Source: Pseudomonadota bacterium (lineage in GTDB: Bacteria; Pseudomonadota; Alphaproteobacteria; Rhizobiales; Devosiaceae). Taken from it: a DNA stretch of 58,752 bases. The number at the start of each line of letters is the position of its first letter. Positions within the stretch are counted from its first letter, which is position 1. Made by a program: the position numbers and the translations under genes. The stretch is taken from the NCBI GenBank assembly GCA_023431205.1, contig JAEYXQ010000155.1, positions 1-58,752 of the forward strand. The letters are read 5' to 3'. Of the stretch, positions 42,827 through 51,185 are shown piece by piece. Below the pieces are notes generated by a model. The model had not been told where the DNA came from, made no database searches, and saw only the letters and a list, made by a program, of their open reading frames with translations.

Positions 42827-43800
42827 GCCGTAGCCTCCGACCTCTCTTCGCCACCGCAATCATCTTCGCCATCGCCTATGCGCTGGCGGTGCTGCAGTTC
42901 CCCGGCATGTTCTCGACGCGCGTGCTCGGCAACTTCCTCACGGACAATGCCTTCCTCGGTATCGCTGCGGTGGGCATGACCTTCGTCATCCTCTCCGGCG
43001 GCATCGACCTGTCGGTTGGCGCCGTGATCGGCTTCACCGGCGTCCTGGTCGCGGTGTTGATCAGCTGGGCCGGCCTGCACCCGCTTGCTGCCTTCGCCGT
43101 GGCGCTGCTGGTCGCGGCGGCCTTTGGCGCTGGCATGGGCCTCGCCATTCACTTTCTGCAGGTGCCATCCTTCATTGTCACCCTTGCCGGCATGTTCCTC
43201 GCGCGGGGTGGCGCCTCGGTCATCACCCAGGACTCGGTGCCGATCAACCACGAGTTCTACGGCTGGATCTCGGACCTGATCATCCGCCTGCCGGGTGGCG
43301 GGCGGCTGAGTTTCATCGGCCTGTTGATGGTCGCCGTGTTCATCGTCGGGGCCCTCGTGGCGCACCGCACCAAGTTTGGTTCCTACGTCTATGCGCTCGG
43401 GGGCAACACCGTGTCGGCCTCGCTGATGGGCGTGCCGGTTGGCCGGACGACCGTGGCCATCTACATGCTCTCGAGCGTGCTTGCGGCAGTAGCGGGAATC
43501 GTGTTCTCGCTCTACACCTCAGCCGGCTACCCGCTGGCCGCTGTCGGTGTCGAACTCGATGCCATCAGCGCCGTGGTCATCGGCGGCACCCTGCTCACCG
43601 GCGGCTACGGCTTCGTGCTGGGCACCTTTGTCGGGGTCATGCTGCTGGGGCTGGTGCAGACCTACATCATCTTCGATGGGACGCTGTCGAGCTGGTGGAC
43701 CAAGATCGTCATCGGCGTCCTGTTGTTCCTGTTCATCGTCCTGCAGCGGCTGATCTTCGCAGCCTCGTCCTCGGGAGACAGGGCCCCCGAGAAGGCATGA
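42823..43800 (+). CDS. yjfF: YjfF-like sugar ABC transporter permease
   Basis: A 325-residue RbsC-class permease, the second of the pair. It shows 'AFLGIAAVGMTFVILSGGID' then 'LSVGAVIGFTGVLVAVLISW' and 'ELDAISAVVIGGTLLTGGYG'. The pairing of two different permeases with one tandem ATPase is the hallmark of the galactofuranose-type YtfQRT-YjfF system. GTG 42823 overlaps the ytfT stop (GTGA). The gene ends one base before the regulator. Confidence 0.9.
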   Translation: MSRSLRPLFATAIIFAIAYALAVLQFPGMFSTRVLGNFLTDNAFLGIAAVGMTFVILSGGIDLSVGAVIGFTGVLVAVLISWAGLHPLAAFAVALLVAAAFGAGMGLAIHFLQVPSFIVTLAGMFLARGGASVITQDSVPINHEFYGWISDLIIRLPGGGRLSFIGLLMVAVFIVGALVAHRTKFGSYVYALGGNTVSASLMGVPVGRTTVAIYMLSSVLAAVAGIVFSLYTSAGYPLAAVGVELDAISAVVIGGTLLTGGYGFVLGTFVGVMLLGLVQTYIIFDGTLSSWWTKIVIGVLLFLFIVLQRLIFAASSSGDRAPEKA

Positions 43801-43801
43801 A

Positions 43802-44536
43802 ATGATCGAAGCCGGCAGCCTCATCCGCTCGCTCAACGGGCGGACTGCTGCGCGCAACTTCCACACCTACGTGATCAACGAAATCGGCAGTGCCATTGTC
43901 GCCGGCCGGTTTCCCGTGGGTTCGGTGCTCGCCAGCGATGCGGTGATGATGGAGACCTACGGGGTCTCCCGCACCGTGCTGCGCGAGGCGCTGAAGACGC
44001 TGGAGGCCAAAGGGCTGGTGGAGGCGCGCCCAAAGGTGGGCACCCGCGTCTCGCCCAGGAGCCGCTGGAACTTCTTCGATCCGCAGGTGCTCGCCTGGCA
44101 CTTCGAGGCTCCGCCCGATCCCAGGTTCGACGCCAGTCTGTTCGAGGTCCGGCTGGCGCTCGAGGAACTCGGGGTCCGCCACGCGGCCCGGTACCGGACG
44201 GCAGAGCAGGTGCGCTTGCTGAAATACTGGGCCCACCAGGCGGCTGCCGCCGAGGACAATGTCGAGCAGTTCGGCCTCGCCTGCCTCGAGATCCACGCGA
44301 TCATCGCCGAGTGTTCGCAGAATGCGCTGGTGCGCTCCGTGGTCGGCGTCGTGGAACTGACGCTTGCCCTGGCGCTGACCCGCAATGGCGATGAGGCGGC
44401 TGCTTATCGCGCGTCCAGAACGACGATCCTGGATGAGTTGGTGGCGACAGTCGAGGCTGGATCCGCTGATGCCGCCGCCGAGGCGGCTGGCCGAGCCTGT
44501 GAACTGGATCGGAAGCGGGTCGCGGACCGCCTCTAG
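43802..44536 (+). CDS. GntR family regulator, FadR subfamily
   Basis: A 244-residue regulator. The winged helix-turn-helix at about 20-85 reads 'YVINEIGSAIVAGRFPVGSV', 'VMMETYGVSRTVLREALKTL' and 'EAKGLVEARPKVGTRVSPRS'. 'WNFFDPQVLAWHFEAPPDP' is typical of FadR members that control sugar or sugar-acid genes. The all-helical FCD effector domain follows (EVRLALEELGVRHAAR, CLEIHAIIAECSQN). It directly follows yjfF and probably represses this importer operon in response to a sugar-derived ligand. Confidence 0.88.
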   Translation: MIEAGSLIRSLNGRTAARNFHTYVINEIGSAIVAGRFPVGSVLASDAVMMETYGVSRTVLREALKTLEAKGLVEARPKVGTRVSPRSRWNFFDPQVLAWHFEAPPDPRFDASLFEVRLALEELGVRHAARYRTAEQVRLLKYWAHQAAAAEDNVEQFGLACLEIHAIIAECSQNALVRSVVGVVELTLALALTRNGDEAAAYRASRTTILDELVATVEAGSADAAAEAAGRACELDRKRVADRL

Positions 44537-44566
44537 TGGCAGCCCGCTGTTGCCGTCGGTGTGCCG

Positions 44567-46087
44567 TCAGCCCCTGCTGACGCTGAGGCGAACCATCTGG
44601 TAGGAGTGCGGCGGCAGGCTGACGGTCAGCGAACCGCCCTCCGCCTTGGCGCCGCTGCCCGTCTGCGGCCGCACATTGTCCGGATTGGCTGCCGAGTTCA
44701 CGGCATTGAGGTCCTCGTGCACCATGAGTTGGTGGTCGACCACCCGAGCATAGGCGTAGCCCTGCAGCGACAGGTCCACCTCGAGCGCCTCGTCACCGCT
44801 ACGGTTGACGAGGAAGAAGGTGAGCGTGCCCTCCGCTTCATTCTCCACGCCGGAAACGTCGAGATAGGGTACATCGCCGGCAAGGCTGCTCTCATAGACC
44901 GGGCTGTTGACCAGCAGGTTCAGTGCCCGGCCGCGGCCGAACAGCGAAGCGAAGTAGAACGGATAGTAGGTGGTCTGCTTCCAGGCTCCGCCTCCGGGCT
45001 CGGTCATGATCGGGGCGATCACGTTCACCAGCTGCGCAATGCAGGCGAGCTTCACTACGTCCGACTTGCGGATGAAGGTGTTGAGGCAGCAGGCGACCTG
45101 CAGCACGTCCTCGAAATTGTAGATGTCTTCGAGCAGGGCAGGGGCGTGCGGCCAGCCATGCTTGCCGTCGAGAATGGCGCGGTCCTGCTTGTGCGAGTGG
45201 TACCACACGTTCCACTCGTCGAACGAGATGGTGACGTTGCGCTTGCTGCGGGTCTTGGCCTTCACGTAGTCGATGGTGGAGGCGACGGTCGAGATATAGG
45301 TCTCGAGCTTGACGTTGTGGGCGAGGTAATTCGGCGTGTGCTTGTCGTGGTTGGACGAGTACATGTGGAGCGAGATGTGATCCACCGACTCGTAGGTGTG
45401 CTCCAGCACCACACGCTCCCATTCGGGGTAGGTCGGCATGTTGGAGTGTGACGAGCCGCACACGATCAATTCGAGCGACTTGTCGAAGGCCCGGAGCGCC
45501 TTGGCCGTCTCACCAGCGAGGCGGCCATATTCCTCGGCCGTCTTGTGACCGATCTGCCAGGGGCCATCCATCTCGTTGCCGAGGCACCAGAGCTTGACGT
45601 CCCACGGCTCGGCTCGGCCGTTCTGCTTGCGCAGGTCGCCCCAATAGCTGCCGGTCGGGCCGTTGACGTATTCGACGAAATTGCGCGCTTCCTCGAGCCC
45701 ACGGGAGCCGAGGTTGACCGCCAGCATCATGTCGGTGCCGACGCTGTCGCACCATTCGGCGAATTCGTGGATGCCGACCTGGTTGCTCTCGGAGGTGTGC
45801 CAGGCCAGGTCCAGCCGCGTTGGGCGTTTGTCCTTGGGCCCGATGCCGTCTTCCCAGTTATAGGCAGAAACGAAATTGCCGCCGGGATAGCGCACCATTG
45901 GCACGTTCAGGTCCCGCACCAGTTGCGCGACGTCGCCGCGCATGCCGTTCTTGTCGGCCGTCGGATGGTCGGGTTCGTAGATGCCGGTATAGATCGCCCG
46001 GCCCAGATGCTCGAGAAAGGCCCCGTAGATCCTGTTGTCGATATCCGCGATCACATAGTCGCGGTGAGCGATGACACTCGCGCGCAC
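44567..46087 (-). CDS. abfA: GH51 alpha-L-arabinofuranosidase
   Basis: A glycoside hydrolase of 506 residues without a signal peptide, so it acts in the cytosol on imported short substrates. The (beta/alpha)8 barrel carries the acid/base Glu in 'LWCLGNEMDGPW' (about E172) and the nucleophile Glu in 'ISFDEWNVWY' (about E291). 'RYPGGNFVSAYNWEDGIGP' and 'HMYSSNHDKHTPNYL' are also GH51 hallmarks. The C-terminal beta-sandwich starts near 400. It releases terminal alpha-L-arabinofuranose from arabino-oligosaccharides. GTG 46087 has GGGGGA upstream; TTG 46099 is in frame. It is divergent from the ArsR-type regulator gene. Confidence 0.92.
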   Translation of the reverse strand: MRASVIAHRDYVIADIDNRIYGAFLEHLGRAIYTGIYEPDHPTADKNGMRGDVAQLVRDLNVPMVRYPGGNFVSAYNWEDGIGPKDKRPTRLDLAWHTSESNQVGIHEFAEWCDSVGTDMMLAVNLGSRGLEEARNFVEYVNGPTGSYWGDLRKQNGRAEPWDVKLWCLGNEMDGPWQIGHKTAEEYGRLAGETAKALRAFDKSLELIVCGSSHSNMPTYPEWERVVLEHTYESVDHISLHMYSSNHDKHTPNYLAHNVKLETYISTVASTIDYVKAKTRSKRNVTISFDEWNVWYHSHKQDRAILDGKHGWPHAPALLEDIYNFEDVLQVACCLNTFIRKSDVVKLACIAQLVNVIAPIMTEPGGGAWKQTTYYPFYFASLFGRGRALNLLVNSPVYESSLAGDVPYLDVSGVENEAEGTLTFFLVNRSGDEALEVDLSLQGYAYARVVDHQLMVHEDLNAVNSAANPDNVRPQTGSGAKAEGGSLTVSLPPHSYQMVRLSVSRG

Positions 46088-46110
46088 GGTTTCCCCCAAA
46101 CCCGGTTTCT

Positions 46111-46233
46111 TGATATGTATCAGGCTTACCGTAGTAGATGGCGAGCGGGTGTGCCGTCAACCGGGTAAGTTTGCCGGGTATGCATAGCAAAAAGCAATGC
46201 GAATTGTTGTGTCTACCGGCGTAGGTGATACAT
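46111..46233. promoter_or_regulatory. divergent control region with a repeated TGATACAT motif
   Basis: Near the GH51 start the sequence TGATATGTATCA (46111-46122) is a near-palindrome whose minus strand begins TGATACAT. The same TGATACAT occurs at 46226-46233 on the plus strand near the ArsR-type gene. Two copies at the two ends of the 177-bp divergent gap suggest operator sites for the neighbouring regulator. The motif is visible; the function is inferred. Confidence 0.4.
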
Positions 46234-46264
46234 AAGGCCCGGCAATACCCCGCAGGGCAAGTTC

Positions 46265-47194
46265 ATGAGTCGTAATTTCCTGGTGGTAGACCCTGAGGAG
46301 GACCTGGAGGTTCTCAAGGGCCTGGCTTCCCCGATCCGTGTCAAGATCCTGAAGCTCCTCCATGTCGAGGGGCCGCTCAATGGCAACGAGATCGCCGAGC
46401 GGCTCGCTCTGCCGCAATCCACGGTGTCGACCAACGTACAGATCCTTGAGAATTCCGGCCTGATCCGGACCGAGAACCAGAAGGCTCGCAAGGGCAACCA
46501 GAAGATTTGCCACTCCACCTTCGACGAGGTGCTGGTGATGTTCAAGGAGGCCGTGGCGCCGCTTGATGCAAACACCATCGAGGTGGCGATGCCGCTGGGG
46601 CTCTACACCAGCTGCGAGGTCTCCGCCCCATGCGGATTGTGTTCCGTCGATGGCATCATCGGCCTGCTCGACGTGCCCGACTCCTTCCTCAACCCGGAGC
46701 GCATGAAGACCGGCCTCATCTGGTTCAACCAGGGGTACGTCGAATACCAGTTCCCCAATAATGCCCGGCTGGCGCAGCAGCCGCTCGAAGTGCTGGAGTT
46801 CTCGGTGGAGCTCTCCTCCGAGGTGCCGGGCACGTCCGCGGACTGGCCGAGCGACATCACCCTGTCGGTGAACGGCACCGAGATCGGCACTTGGACGTCC
46901 CCGGGAGATTTCGGAGACAAGCGCGGGGTTTATACTCCGTCCTGGTGGAAGCTGAAGGGAAGCCAGTATGGCAAACTGAAGAGCTGGCGCGTCACCCGTA
47001 ACGGCACCTATGTGGACGGGGTCAAGATATCACCGGTATCGCTCACCGATCTCGACCTCGACACCCACCACTCCATCCGGCTGCGCATTGCCGTCAAGGA
47101 CGACGCCAGACACCCGGGCGGCATCAACATCTTCGGCAAGGGCTTCGGCAACTACGACCAGGATATCATCATGCGGCAGCAGACTGCGTCCTGA
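46265..47194 (+). CDS. ArsR-type regulator with a large C-terminal sensor-like domain
   Basis: A 309-residue protein. The ArsR-type winged helix lies at about 14-85: 'LEVLKGLASPIRVKILKLLH', 'LNGNEIAERLALPQSTVSTN' and 'VQILENSGLIRTENQKARKG'. The remaining 210 residues are not found in ordinary ArsR proteins. They start with a cysteine-containing stretch (SCEVSAPCGLCSVDG, about 117-131) and continue as a beta-rich domain: 'LEVLEFSVELSSEVPGTSAD', 'WPSDITLSVNGTEIGTWTSP', then 'HHSIRLRIAVKDDARHPGGI'. This looks like a carbohydrate-binding jelly roll. Placed between an arabinofuranosidase and an Opp-type importer, it probably senses an arabinoside or sugar and controls both. Confidence 0.8.
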   Translation: MSRNFLVVDPEEDLEVLKGLASPIRVKILKLLHVEGPLNGNEIAERLALPQSTVSTNVQILENSGLIRTENQKARKGNQKICHSTFDEVLVMFKEAVAPLDANTIEVAMPLGLYTSCEVSAPCGLCSVDGIIGLLDVPDSFLNPERMKTGLIWFNQGYVEYQFPNNARLAQQPLEVLEFSVELSSEVPGTSADWPSDITLSVNGTEIGTWTSPGDFGDKRGVYTPSWWKLKGSQYGKLKSWRVTRNGTYVDGVKISPVSLTDLDLDTHHSIRLRIAVKDDARHPGGINIFGKGFGNYDQDIIMRQQTAS

Positions 47195-47318
47195 GCCGTT
47201 TGCCAGAGCATTGTCTATCATGATGTCTGATCCACATCAGCTGTCCTGTTGACACGTGGATTGGGGAGATTAATGTCCTCGTACGGCGCACGGGAGGGTG
47301 CGCTCAAGGGAGGACAAG

Positions 47319-49250
47319 ATGCATAGACGTGGGTTTCTCTTGGCGGGTACAGCCGCCGGTGTACTTATGCTTGCGGCGAACAAGCTGTCTTTCGCACAGG
47401 ACGCCGAGGTCTCGGCCCCGGACCTGGGGCAATTTCCCCGCAAGGAAACGCTGATTATCCAGAATCCCGAGCAGCCGGCGCAGAATCCGGGCTGGTTCAA
47501 CCTGTGGGTTCTGGGCGGCGGCAACGGCACGTCCACCGGACTGCACCAGCTAACTATGGATACGTTCTGGTTCATCGACCCCGATGCCGGTCTCGACGGC
47601 CCGAACTACAATTCCCTCGCCAGTGCACCGCCCGAGTACAACGACGACTTCACCCAGCTGACCGTATCGCTGCGCGAGGGCGTCTACTGGAGTGACGGCG
47701 TGGAGTTCACGTCCGACGACGTGAAGTACACGGTCGACACCCAGATGTCCGATCCGATCTGGGCCTGGGGCGCGCGCTTCTCCAGCGTCATCGAGAGTGT
47801 CGAGACACCCGACAAGTACACCGTGGTCTTCCACCTCAAGACGCCCAACGCCCGCTTCCATTCGCTGTTCTCGGTGCGCTGGAACGGCGCCTGGATCATG
47901 CCCAAGCACGTCTTCGAAGCGCAAGCCGACCCGAAGACCTACTCATTCAATCCGCCGGTCAGCCTCGGGCCTTACGTCCTCAACTCCTTCGACCCTAACG
48001 GCGCCTGGTATGCCTGGGAGAAGCGCGAGGATTGGGACCGCACGGCCATGGCCGAGTGGGGCGAGCCCGGCCCGAAATACGTGATCTACCGGTCCATCCC
48101 CAATATCGACAACCGTCTGATCGAAATGGTCAACGGCAACCTGGACATGATCCACGACCTGACGCCCGAGGCGATGTTCAGCCTGGCGCGGCAGTCGGAG
48201 ACCTCGCGCGGCTGGTTCCCGGGCTTCCCCTATGCCCATCCGGATCCGACCCTGCCGATGGTCATTTTCAACACCCAGGATCCCAAGTTCCAGGACAAGC
48301 GCGTCCGCTGGGCGCTGACCCTGATGCTCGATCCGGTGCAGATGTCGATGGCCTCCTATCGCGGCGCAGCGACGCTCTCCGCGATCGCCATGCCGCCGAC
48401 CGGCACGCATACGGACGACTACTTCGCCCCGATGCAGCAATGGCTCATCGACTACGAGCTTGACCTCGGGAACGGCTCGACCGTCCAGCCCTATGATCCC
48501 ACAGTGGGTCAGCGCATTGCCGACATGGTGCGTCCGCAGTTCGGCGACGGATTGCCAACCGAAGCAGAGGCTATCAACAAGTCGTTCGGCTACGGCTGGT
48601 GGAAGAAGGATCTCGAAGCGGCAGCCGCGCTGCTCGAAGCCGCCGGCTTCACCCGTTCCGGCAATAACTGGACCATGCCCGACGGCCAGCCCTTCGCCTT
48701 CACCATCAAGACCTTCCCCGAAGGCGTCATCAACCGCCTCGGCACCGACATCGCCCAGCAGTGGACGCAGGCCGGTGTAAGGGTCACCGCCGAAGTGGCG
48801 CCGCGCCTGTTCGAGGATGACCTGCCGCTCGGTCAGTTCGAAACGGCGACTGCCTGGTCAATCGAGACCTGGGGCGGCAACCCCGACCTCAGCTTCTTCC
48901 TCGACAGCTGGCATTCGGAGTTCATCGTCCCTGCCGGCGGCGACCAGCGCCAGCCTGCCCGCAACTGGCAGCGCTGGAGCGATCCGCGCCTCAACGACAT
49001 CATCGAGCGCGTCCGCGTCACCGACTTCAACGACAAGGAGGCCAATGTCGAGTTGGGCAAGGAGTTCATCCAGCTCATGGTGGACGAGATGCCGATCATT
49101 CCGGTCATGTCGTTCAACGTCTTCTCAGCATACGACACGCGAGTGTGGACCGGGTTCCCCACGGCGGAGGAGAACCCCTACGCCAACATCGTCAACAACT
49201 GGGCCAACTCCAAGTACATCCTGACCCAGCTGAAGCCCGCCGCAAGCTGA
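47319..49250 (+). CDS. Opp-type (family 5) ABC transporter binding protein
   Basis: A 643-residue periplasmic binding protein of the extracellular solute-binding family 5. ATG 47319 has GGGAGGAC upstream. The N-terminus 'MHRRGFLLAGTAAGVLMLAA' looks like a Tat-type signal with twin arginines. The cluster C features are 'YNDDFTQLTVSLREGVYWSD' and 'GVEFTSDDVKYTVDTQMSD'. The protein is longer than typical peptide-binding members (about 520-560), as in those that bind oligosaccharides. It is the first gene of a five-gene importer downstream of an ArsR-type sensor and a GH51 enzyme, so arabino-oligosaccharides are likely ligands, by context only. Confidence 0.88.
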   Translation: MHRRGFLLAGTAAGVLMLAANKLSFAQDAEVSAPDLGQFPRKETLIIQNPEQPAQNPGWFNLWVLGGGNGTSTGLHQLTMDTFWFIDPDAGLDGPNYNSLASAPPEYNDDFTQLTVSLREGVYWSDGVEFTSDDVKYTVDTQMSDPIWAWGARFSSVIESVETPDKYTVVFHLKTPNARFHSLFSVRWNGAWIMPKHVFEAQADPKTYSFNPPVSLGPYVLNSFDPNGAWYAWEKREDWDRTAMAEWGEPGPKYVIYRSIPNIDNRLIEMVNGNLDMIHDLTPEAMFSLARQSETSRGWFPGFPYAHPDPTLPMVIFNTQDPKFQDKRVRWALTLMLDPVQMSMASYRGAATLSAIAMPPTGTHTDDYFAPMQQWLIDYELDLGNGSTVQPYDPTVGQRIADMVRPQFGDGLPTEAEAINKSFGYGWWKKDLEAAAALLEAAGFTRSGNNWTMPDGQPFAFTIKTFPEGVINRLGTDIAQQWTQAGVRVTAEVAPRLFEDDLPLGQFETATAWSIETWGGNPDLSFFLDSWHSEFIVPAGGDQRQPARNWQRWSDPRLNDIIERVRVTDFNDKEANVELGKEFIQLMVDEMPIIPVMSFNVFSAYDTRVWTGFPTAEENPYANIVNNWANSKYILTQLKPAAS

Positions 49251-49319
49251 CCGTCAACTTCTCGATCAACGGCGCCCGGCCAAGGCCGGGCGCTCCGACC
49301 GGGAGCGAGTGGCCCCTTC

Positions 49320-50324
49320 ATGAACGACTATCTGATTTTTGTGCTGAGGCGGTTGGTGCTTCTCGCCGCCGTCGTCTTCTTCGGCGTCTCGGGTGCCTTC
49401 TTCATCGCGCATCTGAGCCCGATCAGCCCCGTTGAATCCATGCTCGGCGAAATCACCTCGCGCGCCACGATCAGCCCCGAAGCCGTCGCCGAGATGCGCC
49501 GTTCGCTCACCGAGATGTTTGGTCTCGATGTGCCGCTCTGGCAGCAATACCTCAATTTCTGGGGCCGGCTTGCGGTTGGCGATCTCGGGCCCTCGCTCCT
49601 CGCCTTTCCAACGCCCGCCATGCACATCGTCATGCTGGCGCTGCCCTGGACCGTGGGCCTGCTTACGGTCTCGATCATCATCACCTGGATCGTCGGCAAC
49701 ATCGCGGGGGGCCTTGCCGGCTATTTCCAGAACTCGCGGCTGCTCAAGGCTTTCGGCATCGTCGCCATCGGCATCCAGCCCATCCCGTACTACATCGTCG
49801 CCTTCCTGCTGGTGCTGGTCTTCGGCTTCGTCTGGCCCATCCTTCCCATCACCGGCGGCTTTGCCATGGATGTGCGCCCGGGATGGACGGTCGAGTTCAT
49901 GCTGTCGATCCTGAGGCACGCTATCCTGCCGGCCGCTTCCCTGGTCATCGTGGGCATCGGCACCTGGTTCCTCGGCATGCGCGCCCTGGTGTCTAATATC
50001 GTCACGGAAGACTATGTGACCTATGCCGAACTCGCCGGCGTGGAGCGCGGCCGGGTGGTGGGCTCCTATGTCATCCGCAATGCGCTGGTGCCGCAACTGA
50101 CGGCGCTCTCCATGGCCTTGGGGGGCATCTTCTCGGGCACCATCATCACCGAACAGGTTTTCGCCTATCCCGGTCTCGGGAGCCTCCTCGTGCGGGCGGT
50201 CAATCGCGGCGACACCACGCTTGTGCTCGCCGTCTCCGCCATCGCCATCATCGCGGTTGCGATGGCGATCTTCATCGTCGACCTGCTGCATCCCCTTCTC
50301 GATCCACGCGTCCGGGTAGCCTAG
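49320..50324 (+). CDS. Opp-type ABC transporter permease (DppB/OppB-like)
   Basis: A 334-residue inner-membrane permease with six main helices. The first helix (LIFVLRRLVLLAAVVFFGVS) is followed by the long periplasmic loop of OppB-type proteins, and 'YVTYAELAGVERGRVVGSYV' followed by 'IRNALVPQLTALSMALGGIF' holds the EAA coupling helix that contacts the ATPase. 'TEQVFAYPGLGSLLVRAVNR' closes the domain. It forms the channel with the next permease. The gene begins 69 bp after the binding protein. Confidence 0.9.
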   Translation: MNDYLIFVLRRLVLLAAVVFFGVSGAFFIAHLSPISPVESMLGEITSRATISPEAVAEMRRSLTEMFGLDVPLWQQYLNFWGRLAVGDLGPSLLAFPTPAMHIVMLALPWTVGLLTVSIIITWIVGNIAGGLAGYFQNSRLLKAFGIVAIGIQPIPYYIVAFLLVLVFGFVWPILPITGGFAMDVRPGWTVEFMLSILRHAILPAASLVIVGIGTWFLGMRALVSNIVTEDYVTYAELAGVERGRVVGSYVIRNALVPQLTALSMALGGIFSGTIITEQVFAYPGLGSLLVRAVNRGDTTLVLAVSAIAIIAVAMAIFIVDLLHPLLDPRVRVA

Positions 50325-51182
50325 ATGTTTTCCGTCCTGCGCGACCTCTTGCGCTACAACATCGAGTTCCTGCTCGGGGTCATTTTCACGGGCATCATCG
50401 TGATCTTCGCGGCACTGAGCTATTTCTCGCCGGTGGACACCACCATGGTCTACACCGCCATTCCGGATCAGCCGCCGAGCTGGCAGTACTGGTTCGGCAC
50501 CAATTCGCGCGGCCAGGACATGTTCTGGCAGCTCAGCGTCGCCCTGCGCAACACGCTGTCCTTCGGCATCACCGTGGCTGTGCTGAGCCGCATCATCTCC
50601 ATCGCCGTTGGCCTGGCGGCGGGTTACCTGGGCGGCTGGGTCGACCGGCTACTGATGTTCGTGAACGACATTTTCGTCGCCATCCCCATCTTTCCGATCC
50701 TCATCCTGTTCTATTTCGTGCTTCGGTCGGACCTGAACTCGTTAACGCTGGCGCTGATCATGGCGTCCTTCGGCTGGCCGTTCGACGCGCGTCTCATCCG
50801 CTCCGTGGCGCTCGGTCTGCGCCACCGCGAATTCACCCGGCAAGCGGTTTTTGCGGGCATGTCGCCGCTCAGGATCATGCTCCAGGAGCACCTGCCCTAC
50901 GTGATGCCCATCATCTTCGCCACGGCCATGGCCAACATGATCTGGTCGATCGGCCTCGAGGTGACGCTGGCTGTCCTCGGCTTCACCAACCTCAGCATCC
51001 CCACGGTCGGCACCACGCTGTACTGGGCCAACAGTCACTCGGCCATGATCGTCGGGGTGTGGTGGTGGATCCTGATCCCGGTGATCCTCATCATCATCCT
51101 GTTCATCGGGCTGTTCCTGCTCGCCGTCAGCCTCAACGAGTACATCGATCCACGCAGCCGCCTGCGCCGCATGGGAGTCTGA
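50325..51182 (+). CDS. Opp-type ABC transporter permease (DppC/OppC-like)
   Basis: A 285-residue inner-membrane permease. OppC signatures are 'WFGTNSRGQDMFWQLSVALR', 'DIFVAIPIFPILILFYFVLR' and 'REFTRQAVFAGMSPLRIMLQ' followed by 'EHLPYVMPIIFATAM', the EAA loop. The ATG follows the previous stop codon without a gap. It pairs with the OppB-like permease to form the channel. Confidence 0.9.
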   Translation: MFSVLRDLLRYNIEFLLGVIFTGIIVIFAALSYFSPVDTTMVYTAIPDQPPSWQYWFGTNSRGQDMFWQLSVALRNTLSFGITVAVLSRIISIAVGLAAGYLGGWVDRLLMFVNDIFVAIPIFPILILFYFVLRSDLNSLTLALIMASFGWPFDARLIRSVALGLRHREFTRQAVFAGMSPLRIMLQEHLPYVMPIIFATAMANMIWSIGLEVTLAVLGFTNLSIPTVGTTLYWANSHSAMIVGVWWWILIPVILIIILFIGLFLLAVSLNEYIDPRSRLRRMGV

Positions 51183-51185
51183 GCC

